49,019 bases of DNA from Sphingobacteriales bacterium (GCA_016192105.1 JACPUV010000040.1:1-49019); one strand, 5' to 3'; numbered from the stretch's first letter, positions 25,874 to 35,113 are shown. A program made the numbers and translations. Notes: generated by a model not told the origin, from the letters alone.

Positions 25874-26854
25874 TTAAGCAGCCGCTTCCTTATTATATCG
25901 TCCCCTGTATTCCAATGGCGACATACCGGTAATTTTCCTGAATACTTCCCGAAATGCTTTTACATCCGAATAGCCAACCTCATACATAACTTCGTTAATG
26001 GTTTTCCGGCTGGTTTCGAGGGACTTTTTTGCCGACTCAATCTTCGCCCGCTGCGAGTATTCCAGCGGTGTATTCCCGGTGGCCTTGAAAAACCGCCTGT
26101 CAAAGTTCCGCCGGCCAACAGAAAGCATGGAAGACAGCTGCTCCACAGCTATTTTTTCCTGCAGGTTATTTTCAATAAATGCCTGCGCCTTTCTCACCAT
26201 TTCATCCCCGTGCAGCTTCTGACCCGAAAATATCGTAAACGCAGACTGACTTTGCCGGTCCATTTCAATCTGGAATACTTTGGAACAATAAATAGCCGTT
26301 TGCCGGTCATAATATTTCTCGATCAGATAGATCAGGAGGTTCAGGAATGAATAGGCCCCCCCGTTTGTATAAATCCCTTTTTCATCTGTAATCAGCCGGT
26401 CTGCCTGCACGTTTACTTCCGGAAACATCATTCTGAAATGGTCAGCCGCGGCCCAATGGGTGGAACAGCGCTTCCCATCCAGCAACCCGGATGCCGCCAG
26501 CATAAAAGCACCGGTGCAGATACTGGCCACTTCGGCCCCACCCTTATATTGCTTTTCCAACCAGTCCACAAGCTGTTTGTTTCCCTTCACCGCCTCCTGG
26601 TAATTATGATTCAGGGAAGGGATAATGATAAGGTCCGTTTTGGCAATACTGGAAATATGGGCCTGCGGTTTCACGGTAAATAAGCCCCCGTAAAATTCCA
26701 CTTCCGTTGAAACGCCGGCCAATACAACCTTAAACAATTCCTTTCTCCCGTTTTCCTTCCAGTACGCATTGGCCCTTGTAAATAATTTGTAAGTCCCTAC
26801 AATACTGCTCAGATTATTCTGCCCTTCCGGGACGACGATCGTAAGATGTTTCAT
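25874..26854 (-). CDS. GlxA-type transcriptional regulator (DJ-1/PfpI sensor + AraC helix-turn-helix)
   Basis: 326 residues. Residues 1-190 are a DJ-1/PfpI-like domain with the ASICTGAFMLAASGLLDG nucleophile-elbow region (Cys). Residues 220-315 are the AraC HTH pair (VEQLSSMLSVGRRNFDRRFF, then NEVMYEVGYSDVKAFREVFR). It probably senses a small metabolite with its PfpI part. It is divergent to the SRPBCC genes at 26973, and might control them. Confidence 0.88.
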   Translation of the reverse strand: MKHLTIVVPEGQNNLSSIVGTYKLFTRANAYWKENGRKELFKVVLAGVSTEVEFYGGLFTVKPQAHISSIAKTDLIIIPSLNHNYQEAVKGNKQLVDWLEKQYKGGAEVASICTGAFMLAASGLLDGKRCSTHWAAADHFRMMFPEVNVQADRLITDEKGIYTNGGAYSFLNLLIYLIEKYYDRQTAIYCSKVFQIEMDRQSQSAFTIFSGQKLHGDEMVRKAQAFIENNLQEKIAVEQLSSMLSVGRRNFDRRFFKATGNTPLEYSQRAKIESAKKSLETSRKTINEVMYEVGYSDVKAFREVFRKITGMSPLEYRGRYNKEAAA

Positions 26855-26946
26855 TGCCGGTTTTTTATAAAGGTAGAAATTCCGCCTGTCCGGATCAACC
26901 CGTTAAAAAGTCTTTTTAGCCCCCTGCGTAAGTATCTTCCGGACAA

Positions 26947-26954
26947 TACATTTG
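26947..26954 (+). promoter_or_regulatory. Bacteroidota -7 promoter element before the SRPBCC pair
   Basis: TACATTTG matches TAnnTTTG and lies 18 bp before the ATG at 26973; the divergent GlxA-type regulator gene starts 92 bp to the left. Confidence 0.5.
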
Positions 26955-26972
26955 TGGAATAAAAGGACCAGT

Positions 26973-27467
26973 ATGAAAATGAGTTCACAAGATTTTACCT
27001 GCACCCTGCTGACAGACAAAACTGCCGGGGAAGTTTTTAACGCCATCAACAATGTACGTGGCTGGTGGTCAGCAGAAATCGAAGGGCCCACAGACCAGCT
27101 CAATGCTGAGTTTACCTACCATTACGAAGACCTCCATTACTGCAAGCTGAAAATAATAACACTTATTCCGGATAAAAAAATCACCTGGCTGGTGAAGTAC
27201 AACTATTTTAAGTTTACAAAAGACAAAAGCGAATGGACCGGTACAAAAATCTGTTTTGAAATTGCTGAAAAGGATAATAAAACAGCCGTTCAGTTCACCC
27301 ACCAGGGACTACTACCCGAATTTGAATGCTACGGGATCTGTTCCAACGCCTGGAGTCATTATATCCAGCAAAGTTTACGGGACCTGATCATCACCGGCAA
27401 AGGCCGCCCGAACAGCAAGGGTAACCCGAGCACAGCAGATGAAAAAAGACTCAGTACTGCCGGGTAA
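26973..27467 (+). CDS. SRPBCC-domain protein (AHSA1-like), tandem copy 1
   Basis: 164 residues. A START/Bet v1-like fold: AGEVFNAINNVRGWW at the start, WTGTKICFEIAEKDNKTAV, then QFTHQGLLPEFECYG and SHYIQQSLRDLIITGKGRP. The hydrophobic pocket binds unknown ligands; these proteins usually move or stabilise small molecules. The ATG at 26973 is preferred over an upstream TTG. Closely related to the next gene, which starts 52 bp after its stop: a tandem duplication. Confidence 0.78.
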   Translation: MKMSSQDFTCTLLTDKTAGEVFNAINNVRGWWSAEIEGPTDQLNAEFTYHYEDLHYCKLKIITLIPDKKITWLVKYNYFKFTKDKSEWTGTKICFEIAEKDNKTAVQFTHQGLLPEFECYGICSNAWSHYIQQSLRDLIITGKGRPNSKGNPSTADEKRLSTAG

Positions 27468-27519
27468 AGTGAAGAGAGCAGCTGTACAGAAACTTGCTGT
27501 CATTTATAAAAATCAAAAA

Positions 27520-27978
27520 ATGAAAACACAGGATTATACAATTAGTATTATGGTCAAGGCCACGGCACTGGAAGCTTATAATAGCATTAACAGGGTTACG
27601 GCCTGGTGGACCGAAAACCTGGAGGGTCATTCACAAAATCTGAATGATGAGTTTACCGTTCGTTTTGGCGATGTCCATCTCTCTGCGCAAAAATTGGTGG
27701 AACTGGTTCCCGGGAAAAAAATAGTATGGCTCGTGACCGGCAGCCGGCTCAATTTTCTCAAAGACAAACAGGAATGGAACGGTACAAAGATCCTGTTCGA
27801 AATCACGGAGAAAGATAACCAAACACAGATCCGCTTTACCCACCAGGGATTGGTTCCCGGGATTGAGTGTTTCGGCGACTGCTCCAACGCCTGGGGTCAG
27901 TATATACAGCAAAGTTTAAAGAGCCTGATCGACACAGGCAAAGGCCGGCCGGAACCAAAAGAAAGCAGGAAGGGCTGA
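27520..27978 (+). CDS. SRPBCC-domain protein (AHSA1-like), tandem copy 2
   Basis: 152 residues from the ATG at 27520. The same SRPBCC fold and the same block order as copy 1 (EWNGTKILFEITEKDN, FTHQGLVPGIECFG, SNAWGQYIQQSLKSL). About half of the residues agree with copy 1. It is probably co-transcribed. The two may act on related substrates. Confidence 0.78.
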   Translation: MKTQDYTISIMVKATALEAYNSINRVTAWWTENLEGHSQNLNDEFTVRFGDVHLSAQKLVELVPGKKIVWLVTGSRLNFLKDKQEWNGTKILFEITEKDNQTQIRFTHQGLVPGIECFGDCSNAWGQYIQQSLKSLIDTGKGRPEPKESRKG

Positions 27979-28116
27979 CAGGAATAAATCTTCAATCGGC
28001 AATTACCCCGCCGTGGCAATGACGGTTTTTTGACTGCCCGACCATCCTCAACATGTGTTGCAACAGGCAGGGATAACAGTTGCTGCAATAGTATGCCGGA
28101 CCAGATAATCTCCGTT

Positions 28117-28349
28117 TTAAACCTCGTATTTCCCGCCCCAATCCGACATCCGGGCCATCACCGGCAAGAGCTTTTTCCCTTCCCGGGTCAGTGAGTATTC
28201 CACTTTGGGCGGTATAACATCATAGACCCTCCTGCTGACAACTCCCTTCGCCTCCAGGTCCCTCAGTACCTGCGTCAGCATTTCATCATTTATACCTACC
28301 AATATCTTTTTGATCTCCCCAAACCGTTTAGAACTCTTCCATGTAAAAC
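28117..28349 (-). pseudogene. HxlR-type regulator, 5' part lost
   Basis: The minus-strand frame reads WKSSKRFGEIKKILVGINDE, then MLTQVLRDLEAKGVVSR and PPKVEYSLTREGKKLLPV, the recognition helix and wing of HxlR regulators. The usual N-terminal block with the conserved Cys and the first helix is missing; upstream is only LGCFT with no start in frame. The ATG at 28302 would give 61 residues, too little for DNA binding. It is probably a remnant with an internal deletion. The sequence between 28350 and 28557 holds no gene. Confidence 0.72.
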
Positions 28350-28557
28350 AACCCAGACCGGTAAGGAAGCGGTAACCGCATTGATCCGGATCTTATCCGG
28401 TGAATCAGCCTCCCGCCTTTTATTTCCCGGCCCTCAACTGAAAACAGATCATTGCCAGGGTAATTTAGTAAATTGAAGCCCGGTTCCCGAAAAAAGCGGA
28501 CCCGGGCATCTGTCTGAATCCTGAAGAGCAATATTCCTGTTCCTAACCGGCCATAGT

Positions 28558-28971
28558 ATGAAAATTCATTCGACCAACTACTTGGATACATTTATCAGCA
28601 TCGCCGATGATTGTCCCGTAACAAGCGGTCAGGTACCCCCGGCAAAAGGGGAGACCAGGACAGTTGCCGGCATTCAGTTTGACCTGATCCGGCAAAACCC
28701 TTACCGTTTTACATCAGACGATATACTCTTCCAGGTTTTTGCCGAACGGAATGAACTGACAAAAAGTGAATATAAAGCGGCCCGGGAAGCATTCTTCTCC
28801 AGGGGACAGCCTTGCTTAAGGGCCTCCCCATTGACAAAACGGTACGGATGGGGTGTTCATCATGATAAAAACGGGAAAATCGCCATCTATGGCTGCGAAA
28901 CAGCCGAATACAAAAAGTTGATCCGCGATAAATCCCTGACTGTTATCAAAGCCATGAGGTCCGGCAAATAA
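28558..28971 (+). CDS. DUF6157 family protein
   Basis: 137 residues. Conserved features: NYLDTFISIADDCP near the start, PYRFTSDDILFQVFAER, LRASPLTKRYGWGVHHD and GCETAEYKKL. It is a soluble protein of unknown function, widespread in Bacteroidota. It lies next to the broken HxlR gene in the opposite direction. Confidence 0.75.
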   Translation: MKIHSTNYLDTFISIADDCPVTSGQVPPAKGETRTVAGIQFDLIRQNPYRFTSDDILFQVFAERNELTKSEYKAAREAFFSRGQPCLRASPLTKRYGWGVHHDKNGKIAIYGCETAEYKKLIRDKSLTVIKAMRSGK

Positions 28972-29197
28972 ATGGGCTGCTTTGCCTTGTACAATTCGGA
29001 TTCAGTCAACGCTAAAGATAGTTGTCCTCGCTGATCTGGCTTTACGCTATCCCGGCATAACAAGTTGAGCAGAGTTCCGGCTCTATTATCCGGCCGGTTC
29101 TGCAGGCGGGGTCCGGTTGAACGGTATTCAGCACCCAGGCGGTATCTTGTACGGTTACTTCACCCGGAGGCAACGATAAGTTTGCAGCGAATATCTT

Positions 29198-29205
29198 TAC
29201 CTTTG
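29198..29205 (+). promoter_or_regulatory. Bacteroidota -7 promoter element for gmk
   Basis: TACCTTTG matches TAnnTTTG, 10 bp before the ATG at 29216, implying a very short leader. Confidence 0.5.
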
Positions 29206-29215
29206 CCCACTTTAT

Positions 29216-29794
29216 ATGCCGGGCAAAAAAAACAAAATCATCATCATTGCTGCTCCTTCCGGGGCGGGAAAGACCTCTGTGGTACGCCACCTGTTAAAGC
29301 GGCTGCCGGACCGGCTTTCGTTTTCCATTTCTGCCGCCACGCGGAAAGCCCGGGAGAATGAAAAAGACGGGGTGGACTATTATTTCATCAGTGTACCGGA
29401 ATTTGAACAAAAGATCGCGGAAGATGCTTTTGTGGAATGGGAGATGGTATATGAAGGAAAATATTACGGCACACTAAAACAGGAAGTAGAGCGGATCTGG
29501 AATGAGGGGAAATTGCCCCTGCTGGACGTGGATGTCAGGGGCGGAATCCATGTGCAGGAAAAATTTCCGGGGCGAACGCTTTCCCTGTTTATTGAGCCCC
29601 CTTCCATTGATGTACTGGAACAACGCCTGCGCTCCCGTGGTACGGAAACAGAAGAATCCCTGAAAGCCCGGCTCAGCAAAGCGGCTTATGAACTTTCTTT
29701 TAAAGACCGGTTTGATTATGTGATTCTCAACGACAAACTGGAAAGGGCCTGTGCCGAAGCGGAAGCCCTCGTGCGGGTCTTTTTGGGAAACTGA
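29216..29794 (+). CDS. gmk: Guanylate kinase
   Basis: 192 residues, the standard length. The P-loop APSGAGKT is at 13-20, GMP-binding residues in STRKAREN-like block (ATRKARENEKDG) and DYYFIS, then GKYYGT and DVDVRGG. Phosphorylates GMP to GDP in the cytosol; essential for GTP supply. It marks the beginning of the dense core region. Confidence 0.95.
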   Translation: MPGKKNKIIIIAAPSGAGKTSVVRHLLKRLPDRLSFSISAATRKARENEKDGVDYYFISVPEFEQKIAEDAFVEWEMVYEGKYYGTLKQEVERIWNEGKLPLLDVDVRGGIHVQEKFPGRTLSLFIEPPSIDVLEQRLRSRGTETEESLKARLSKAAYELSFKDRFDYVILNDKLERACAEAEALVRVFLGN

Positions 29795-29906
29795 GGGATT
29801 ATCCCACCCTCGCCGCCTATTCCCTTTTGTTTCACCGTGTTGTAAGCATCCTCTTGCCCGGGCCTGTTCAGCACCGGCAGTTACCGGATCACTATTTCCC
29901 ATTCAT

Positions 29907-29914
29907 TATCTTTG
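29907..29914 (+). promoter_or_regulatory. Bacteroidota -7 promoter element 4 bp before the CNNM gene
   Basis: TATCTTTG matches TAnnTTTG and ends 4 bp before the ATG at 29919. A start site 4-8 bp downstream would make the message leaderless. Confidence 0.5.
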
Positions 29915-29918
29915 CCCT

Positions 29919-31172
29919 ATGATCGATTGGTACTCTGTAGTGTTTTTTATCCTCACCCTCCTGCTAATGGGTTTTTTTGCAGGAATTGAAATGGCTTTTT
30001 ACAGCGCCAACCGCCTTAGCCTGGAAATCAAAAAAAAACAGGATGACAGCAATATGGAGATCCTGTCCGTATTCCTGGAGTCACCCGCCCGCTTCCTGGG
30101 CACCACCCTGCTGGGTTTTAATATTTTCCTGGTTTTTCTCGGGTTGCAGATCAGCACCGTGATGCAACCGATCTGGCAATATTTCCGGATTGGCTCCGAT
30201 ACCGTGCATATTCTCGTGGAGATCATCCTTGCTACTTTTATCGTTCTCATTTTTGCCGAGTTCATCCCCCGGGCTATTTTCCGGGCCAGGAGTACCTGGA
30301 TGCTGCAGAAGCTGGCCCAGATCACCAATATGTTTTACCAGGCATTGTTCCCCATTGCCGCCTCTTTTATCGATCTCTCTGAGTGGATACTGAAATATGT
30401 TTTCAATATCCGCATGGATAAAAACAATAAGGAAGCCCTGAAACGAAGTGACCTCCGGCACCTGTTTCAGCCCAATGCCGGGGATGAACGCCAGGAGCGG
30501 AATACCCAGCTGATGGAAAATGCACAGGAGCTGCCCCGGGTCAAGATCAGGCAATGCCTGGTCCCCCGGAAAGAAATTGTGGGCATCGAGAGCAGGGCCA
30601 CCGTTGAAGAACTTACCCGGAAATTTGTGGACACCAAACTGAGTAAGCTCCTGGTCTATGAGAATAATATTGATCATATCATCGGTTATGTACACCAGTT
30701 GGATATGTTCAAAAAACCCACGGAGATTAAATCCGTATTACTCCCTATCCCAGCTGTACCGGAGAGCATGAGTGCCACGGACCTGATCGGGAAATTCAGC
30801 AGGGAAAGAAAAAGCATTGCCTGGGTGGTGGATGAATTCGGCGGCACGGCCGGCATTATCACGATGGAAGATGTACTGGAAGAATTGTTCGGCGAAATAC
30901 ACGATGAATATGATACCGAAGAATTCGTGGAAAAACAGCTGGCGGAAAATGAATATATTTTTTCCGGCCGGCTTGAACTCGATTACCTGGAAAAAAAATA
31001 CGGGCTTTCCTTTGGGCTGGAAGAAGCAGAAACATTGTCCGGTTATATTATCAACTACTACGAGACCATCCCGCGGCAAAAAGAACGCATCATTATCGAC
31101 GATTACGAGTTCGATATCATCCATGTAACGGACACAAGGATTGAAACAGTGAAGATGAAGAAGCTGAAGTAA
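29919..31172 (+). CDS. CNNM/CorC-type transporter (DUF21 + CBS pair + CorC_HlyC)
   Basis: 417 residues from the ATG at 29919. DUF21 membrane domain (about 1-190) with GFFAGIEMAFYSANRLSLEI; CBS pair (about 215-330) with VPRKEIVGIE and AWVVDEFGGTAGIITMEDV; C-terminal CorC_HlyC domain (about 345-417) with YIFSGRLELDYL. The family exports Mg2+/Co2+ or Na+; old annotations call it haemolysin. A longer frame from 29751 overlaps gmk and is not supported. Confidence 0.88.
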   Translation: MIDWYSVVFFILTLLLMGFFAGIEMAFYSANRLSLEIKKKQDDSNMEILSVFLESPARFLGTTLLGFNIFLVFLGLQISTVMQPIWQYFRIGSDTVHILVEIILATFIVLIFAEFIPRAIFRARSTWMLQKLAQITNMFYQALFPIAASFIDLSEWILKYVFNIRMDKNNKEALKRSDLRHLFQPNAGDERQERNTQLMENAQELPRVKIRQCLVPRKEIVGIESRATVEELTRKFVDTKLSKLLVYENNIDHIIGYVHQLDMFKKPTEIKSVLLPIPAVPESMSATDLIGKFSRERKSIAWVVDEFGGTAGIITMEDVLEELFGEIHDEYDTEEFVEKQLAENEYIFSGRLELDYLEKKYGLSFGLEEAETLSGYIINYYETIPRQKERIIIDDYEFDIIHVTDTRIETVKMKKLK

Positions 31173-31358
31173 TGTACCGATTTGCCGATGTATCGATTAG
31201 CCGATGGGGGGCTGTTATCGCCGAATTAACTCTTCTTCTTTGCTCTTAATCCAATTATTAAAAGTTTCGGAGCGATTACGGGGAATAACTCAGTATCCCG
31301 GACTCTGAACGTAGAACCCGGCTCCTCAGAACATCAATTGCCTAATTGTTCTTCCCCT

Positions 31359-31366
31359 TATCTTTG
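31359..31366 (+). promoter_or_regulatory. Bacteroidota -7 promoter element for tatC
   Basis: TATCTTTG matches TAnnTTTG and lies 18 bp before the ATG at 31385; a TTG about 18 bp further upstream (31338-31340) could be the -33 part. Confidence 0.55.
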
Positions 31367-31384
31367 CCCTTCGTAAAACAAAAA

Positions 31385-32239
31385 ATGGCCCTATTCGATT
31401 TTTTCAACAGGCGGAACACGGATCCCCAGGGGGAAATGACCTTTATTGACCACCTGGAGGCGCTGCGCTGGCACCTCGTCCGCTCCGTAATTGCGGTACT
31501 GATCGGGGCCGTGATCGTACTGATCTTTTCCCGGGAAATCGTGGATGATATCCTGATGGCTCCCACCCGGTCCAATTTTATTTCAGCCCGCTGGCTTTGC
31601 AGCCTGGGGCAGCATATCGGCATTGGGCAAACCCTCTGTTTCCCCCCCGTGAATGCCCAATTCCTCGAAAATACCATGACCGGGCAGTTCATCTCTTATT
31701 TCACCGTCGGTTTTATAGGCGGCTTTATTATAGCTTTTCCTTATATCTTCTGGGAGTTTTGGAAATTTGTCAAACCGGCCCTCTCTGAAAAAGAGCTGAA
31801 AAAAACCCGTGGGGTCATTTTCTGGGTTTCGCTACTATTTTTTACCGGGGTGGCTTTCGGGTATTTTATCCTGACCCCCTTCATGGTTAATTTCTATTTC
31901 AATTTCAAGCTGAGTTCCCAGATTGTGATCATGCCCTCGTTTTCCGATTACCTGGAAAACCTGATCTATACCACGGTAGGGATCGGGGTCCTTTTCCAGA
32001 TGCCCCTGCTGGTCATGGTCCTGGCCCGGATCGGGATCGTAACCGCTAAGTTCCTTCGCAAATACCGCCGTCACGCCTTTGTTATCATTGTCATTGCGGC
32101 CGCCATTATCACCCCCTCCACGGACCCCTTCAGTCTCACGATCGTGACCATCCCGCTTTACCTGCTTTTTGAAGCCAGCATTATGGTGGCAGCCCGGATT
32201 AACCAGCAGCAGGAGAAAGAAGCCAAAGAATGGAGCTGA
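31385..32239 (+). CDS. tatC: Sec-independent protein translocase subunit TatC
   Basis: 284 residues from the ATG at 31385. Six helices. Conserved N-terminal MTFIDHLEALRWHLVRS (the TatC E/D-HL-x-ELR site), helix 2 FPYIFWEFWKFVKPALSE, and the C-terminal ITPSTDPFSLTIVTIPLYLL with Asp-Pro. A large extracytoplasmic loop (about 60-110) is longer than in E. coli, as in other Bacteroidota. It forms the twin-arginine pathway receptor with TatA/B, which are not in the window. Confidence 0.93.
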   Translation: MALFDFFNRRNTDPQGEMTFIDHLEALRWHLVRSVIAVLIGAVIVLIFSREIVDDILMAPTRSNFISARWLCSLGQHIGIGQTLCFPPVNAQFLENTMTGQFISYFTVGFIGGFIIAFPYIFWEFWKFVKPALSEKELKKTRGVIFWVSLLFFTGVAFGYFILTPFMVNFYFNFKLSSQIVIMPSFSDYLENLIYTTVGIGVLFQMPLLVMVLARIGIVTAKFLRKYRRHAFVIIVIAAAIITPSTDPFSLTIVTIPLYLLFEASIMVAARINQQQEKEAKEWS

Positions 32240-32291
32240 TAAAAGTCGGGGCTTTTCTGTTGTAAGTCATAAGCCGAAAACCGGAGTTCAG

Positions 32292-32299
32292 TAACTTTG
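32292..32299 (+). promoter_or_regulatory. Bacteroidota -7 promoter element for rpiB
   Basis: TAACTTTG matches TAnnTTTG, 40 bp before the ATG at 32340. Confidence 0.5.
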
Positions 32300-32339
32300 T
32301 TCCGGCCCTGTTTTGTATCAATCATTTAAACGTCCATTC

Positions 32340-32795
32340 ATGCATTCCCCTTTCGATCTCCAAAAGCCCATTGCGATCGGCAGCGACCATGCCGGATTTA
32401 AGTATAAGGAACAACTGATTTCTTTCCTGGAAGGGAAAGGATTGTCTTTCACTGATTTCGGAACCCATAGTACCGAATCTGTGGATTATCCCGATTTTGC
32501 CCACCCGGTTGCCTCCGCTGTTGAAAAAGGCGAGGCCGCGTTCGGTATCCTCATTTGCGGCAGTGCCAACGGAGTAGCGATCACCGCCAACAAACACCAG
32601 GGTATCCGGGCCGCGATTTGCTGGGGAGAAGAATTGTCGCAGCTGGCCCGGGCACATAATAATGCCAATATTATTTGTATCCCGGCCCGTTTTGTACGTG
32701 AAGGCGACGCGGAGAAAATGGTGGCCCATTTTATGACCACTGAATTCGAGGGCGGCCGTCACGCCGCAAGGGTAAATAAAATCTCCTGCGCCTGA
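32340..32795 (+). CDS. rpiB: Ribose-5-phosphate isomerase B
   Basis: 151 residues. GSDHAGFKYKEQL at the N-terminus, ILICGSANGVAITANK with the active-site Cys, then CWGEELSQLARAHNNANI and ARFV with phosphate-binding residues. Interconverts ribose-5-phosphate and ribulose-5-phosphate in the pentose phosphate pathway. The ATG at 32340 gives the typical start; a TTG further up is not needed. Confidence 0.93.
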   Translation: MHSPFDLQKPIAIGSDHAGFKYKEQLISFLEGKGLSFTDFGTHSTESVDYPDFAHPVASAVEKGEAAFGILICGSANGVAITANKHQGIRAAICWGEELSQLARAHNNANIICIPARFVREGDAEKMVAHFMTTEFEGGRHAARVNKISCA

Positions 32796-32820
32796 TTCCT
32801 GCCGGTCATCCATATTTTAT

Positions 32821-32840
32821 CCCTTCCATTACCGGAAGGG
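32821..32840 (+). terminator. Intrinsic terminator after rpiB
   Basis: CCCTTCC (32821-32827) pairs with GGAAGGG (32834-32840) over a 6-base loop, followed by ATTATTTTTA. Perfect 7-bp stem. The T-rich tail doubles as the -7-like word TATTTTTA at 32843-32850 before the M28 gene. Confidence 0.7.
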
Positions 32841-32874
32841 ATTATTTTTACCGCCGCACATCAACAACTCTATT

Positions 32875-34419
32875 ATGCTTAAGAAATTATTTGCCTGTGC
32901 CTTGCTCAGCCTCCCCCTGCTGGCCCCTGCACAAAAAAAAGATAAGAATGCAGTGAAAGCTGCCAGCTCCATTACGGTGGAAGATCTTAAAAAACACCTG
33001 TATGTGATCGCCGGCAAAGAAATGGAAGGGCGGAATACGCCTTCCCCGGGACTTGAGAAGGCCGCCGATTATATCGAAGCCCATTTTAAATCACTGGGAC
33101 TGACCCCCGGTAATAACGGCAGTTACCGTCAATACTATCCCCTGTACAGGGACTCCATGGTCAGCGCTTCCTTAAAGATCAATGGCACAGCCCTGGAGCC
33201 GAACAAGGATTTTCAGGCCCAGGCCAGTAATTACGCGGCCTCCATGCGCTTCTCTGAAGTAGTATTCGCAGGTTACGGGATCAGTGACGGGGATAAAAGG
33301 GATGATTACAGGGACCTGAAAGTAGGCGGCAAACTGGTACTGATCCTCGATGGAACCCCGGCCGATTATAAACCTGCCCAAAGCGGCTTTTCCTCTCCCG
33401 CCAGTTCTTTTGGTAAAATAAATGCCGCCATGAACAAGGGGGTTGCCGGCTTGCTGATCATCAATACCAGTTTTCCCCGCAGGGCAATGAATACCGCCAG
33501 CAACTGGAGCCTCAACGGGTACAAGGCAGCGCAAGCTCCTTTTACTTTCAGCATTTCGGCGGAAGCGGCCGGAAAAATCCTGGGAGAAGATGCGAAGACC
33601 CTGGTTGATAAAATAAAAAGCGGCACCCTGGCTTACAAAAGCTACCCCGCTGAGATAGATATGGAATATGCCAGGACCACCAAAACCTCAAAAGCCGGGA
33701 ATGTCATTGGCGTACTGGAAGGCACCGACCTGAAAGATGAATACGTATTTATCACCGCTCACTACGATCACCTGGGTATGCGGGACACCGTGATTTACTA
33801 TGGAGCCGATGATGATGGTTCCGGGACCACCGGGGTCCTGGAAATTGCCGAGGCCTTTGTAAAAGCCAAACAGGCCGGGCATGGACCACGCCGGACCATT
33901 GTCTTTATGACCGTCAGCGGGGAAGAAAAAGGATTGTGGGGTTCGGGGTATTATAATAATCACCCGCTCTTTCCACAGGATAAAACCACGGTGGACCTGA
34001 ATATTGATATGATCGGCCGCAGTGATGCCAGCCGCAAACAGGGTGATTCCACCAATTATGTGTATGTAGTGGGAGATGATAAGATCAGCAGCGACCTGAA
34101 ACCCATCAGTGAGACAGTGAATAAACTGTACAGCAAGATGGAACTCGATTACAAATTCAATGACCCGAAGGATCCGAACCGGATTTATTTCCGGAGCGAT
34201 CATTATAATTTCGCCCAAAAAGGGATTCCGATCATTTTCTACTACGATGGCATGCTGGGTGCGGATTACCACCGGCCCACAGATACCCCTGACAAGATCC
34301 AGTATGAACTTTTTGCCAAAAGAGCCAGGCTGATCTTTCATACAGCATGGGAAATGGCGAACCGGGATGCACTGCTAAAACGGGATATAAAGCTTGAAAT
34401 CCCCAGCCGGGGATTCTAA
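32875..34419 (+). CDS. Secreted M28-family zinc peptidase with a PA-like insert
   Basis: 514 residues with signal peptide ending near LAPAQ (about 19). The catalytic domain has the M28 ligands: ITAHYDHLG (His, Asp), YYGADDDGSGTTG (bridging Asp), VSGEEKGLWGSG (Glu-Glu), DLNIDMIGRSD (Asp) and FRSDHYNFAQKG (His). Residues about 130-260 form an inserted PA-like domain. It is probably an aminopeptidase in the periplasm or on the surface. The preceding terminator suggests its own transcript. Confidence 0.9.
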   Translation: MLKKLFACALLSLPLLAPAQKKDKNAVKAASSITVEDLKKHLYVIAGKEMEGRNTPSPGLEKAADYIEAHFKSLGLTPGNNGSYRQYYPLYRDSMVSASLKINGTALEPNKDFQAQASNYAASMRFSEVVFAGYGISDGDKRDDYRDLKVGGKLVLILDGTPADYKPAQSGFSSPASSFGKINAAMNKGVAGLLIINTSFPRRAMNTASNWSLNGYKAAQAPFTFSISAEAAGKILGEDAKTLVDKIKSGTLAYKSYPAEIDMEYARTTKTSKAGNVIGVLEGTDLKDEYVFITAHYDHLGMRDTVIYYGADDDGSGTTGVLEIAEAFVKAKQAGHGPRRTIVFMTVSGEEKGLWGSGYYNNHPLFPQDKTTVDLNIDMIGRSDASRKQGDSTNYVYVVGDDKISSDLKPISETVNKLYSKMELDYKFNDPKDPNRIYFRSDHYNFAQKGIPIIFYYDGMLGADYHRPTDTPDKIQYELFAKRARLIFHTAWEMANRDALLKRDIKLEIPSRGF

Positions 34420-34520
34420 CGGATCCGGCGGCGCCGCAACGGGCCCTGAGGAAAGAGGAAATCATGGTCTTCCCCTTCCGGGCCGGTTTATTGCCTATCT
34501 TTAGTGATAAAGTAATTTCT

Positions 34521-34955
34521 ATGCAACAAAATTCGCAGGACGAGAATATTGTTTCCGGGCTCTACGACAACTACCAGGAAACGCAAAAGGAGATTCTTGA
34601 AATTGAACTCCGCAAAACACGTACTAAACTGTTCACCCTGTCAGCGGTTGTCTTTGGATCTGACCTGCTTGCCCTGGTATCCACCGATACCCTGAATATT
34701 TCCACCCTGATCGTGATCCTGGTTATTCCGGCCCTGTTATTGGGCTTAGGCTTTCTCGCAGGTAAAGAACCCCTGTTGTCCATGATCATTGCCGCTGTTG
34801 TGATCGCGGGCATCTGGGTATATGCCGCGATTGTAACCGGTGGCATGGCCGCTATCAGCGGGTGGCTGATCAAGGCCATCATTGTTTACCTGGTCATCGC
34901 CGGTTTCCAGAGTGCGGTGGAAGCACAAAAAATTAAAAAGGAGCTGAAAGGCTGA
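34521..34955 (+). CDS. Small membrane protein, unknown
   Basis: 144 residues from the ATG at 34521. The N-terminal cytoplasmic helix (about 1-35, charged: QKEILEIELRKTRTK) is followed by four hydrophobic segments and a C-terminal charged tail (AQKIKKELKG). Family not recognised. TATCTTTA at 34496-34503, 17 bp before the ATG, is a near match to the -7 element. A longer frame from 34464 is unlikely. Confidence 0.6.
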   Translation: MQQNSQDENIVSGLYDNYQETQKEILEIELRKTRTKLFTLSAVVFGSDLLALVSTDTLNISTLIVILVIPALLLGLGFLAGKEPLLSMIIAAVVIAGIWVYAAIVTGGMAAISGWLIKAIIVYLVIAGFQSAVEAQKIKKELKG

Positions 34956-35079
34956 TAAAAAAGCAGCCGGCAAAAGTATTTTTTTAAACCTTTTGCAACT
35001 TCCGGGGTCTTTCTTCTGTCATATTTGTACGATGTACGAAAGATAATTGGAGATTTTGATCCCTACCTTCTTTATAGTC

Positions 35080-35113
35080 AGAACCCCGCAGCAGTTTCCT
35101 GTTCCGGGGTTCT
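35080..35113. terminator. Bidirectional terminator between convergent genes
   Basis: AGAACCCCG (35080-35088) pairs with CGGGGTTCT (35105-35113), a perfect 9-bp stem with T-rich flank on the plus strand. It lies between the plus-strand membrane gene (ends 34955) and the minus-strand DHS-like gene (ends 35137). Confidence 0.65.

Noticed and set aside
30081..30695. Minus-strand open frame of 204 codons
   Set aside because: Antisense to the clear CNNM/CorC-type gene; no domain.
33688..34341. Minus-strand open frame of 217 codons
   Set aside because: Antisense to the M28 peptidase with all zinc ligands on the plus strand.
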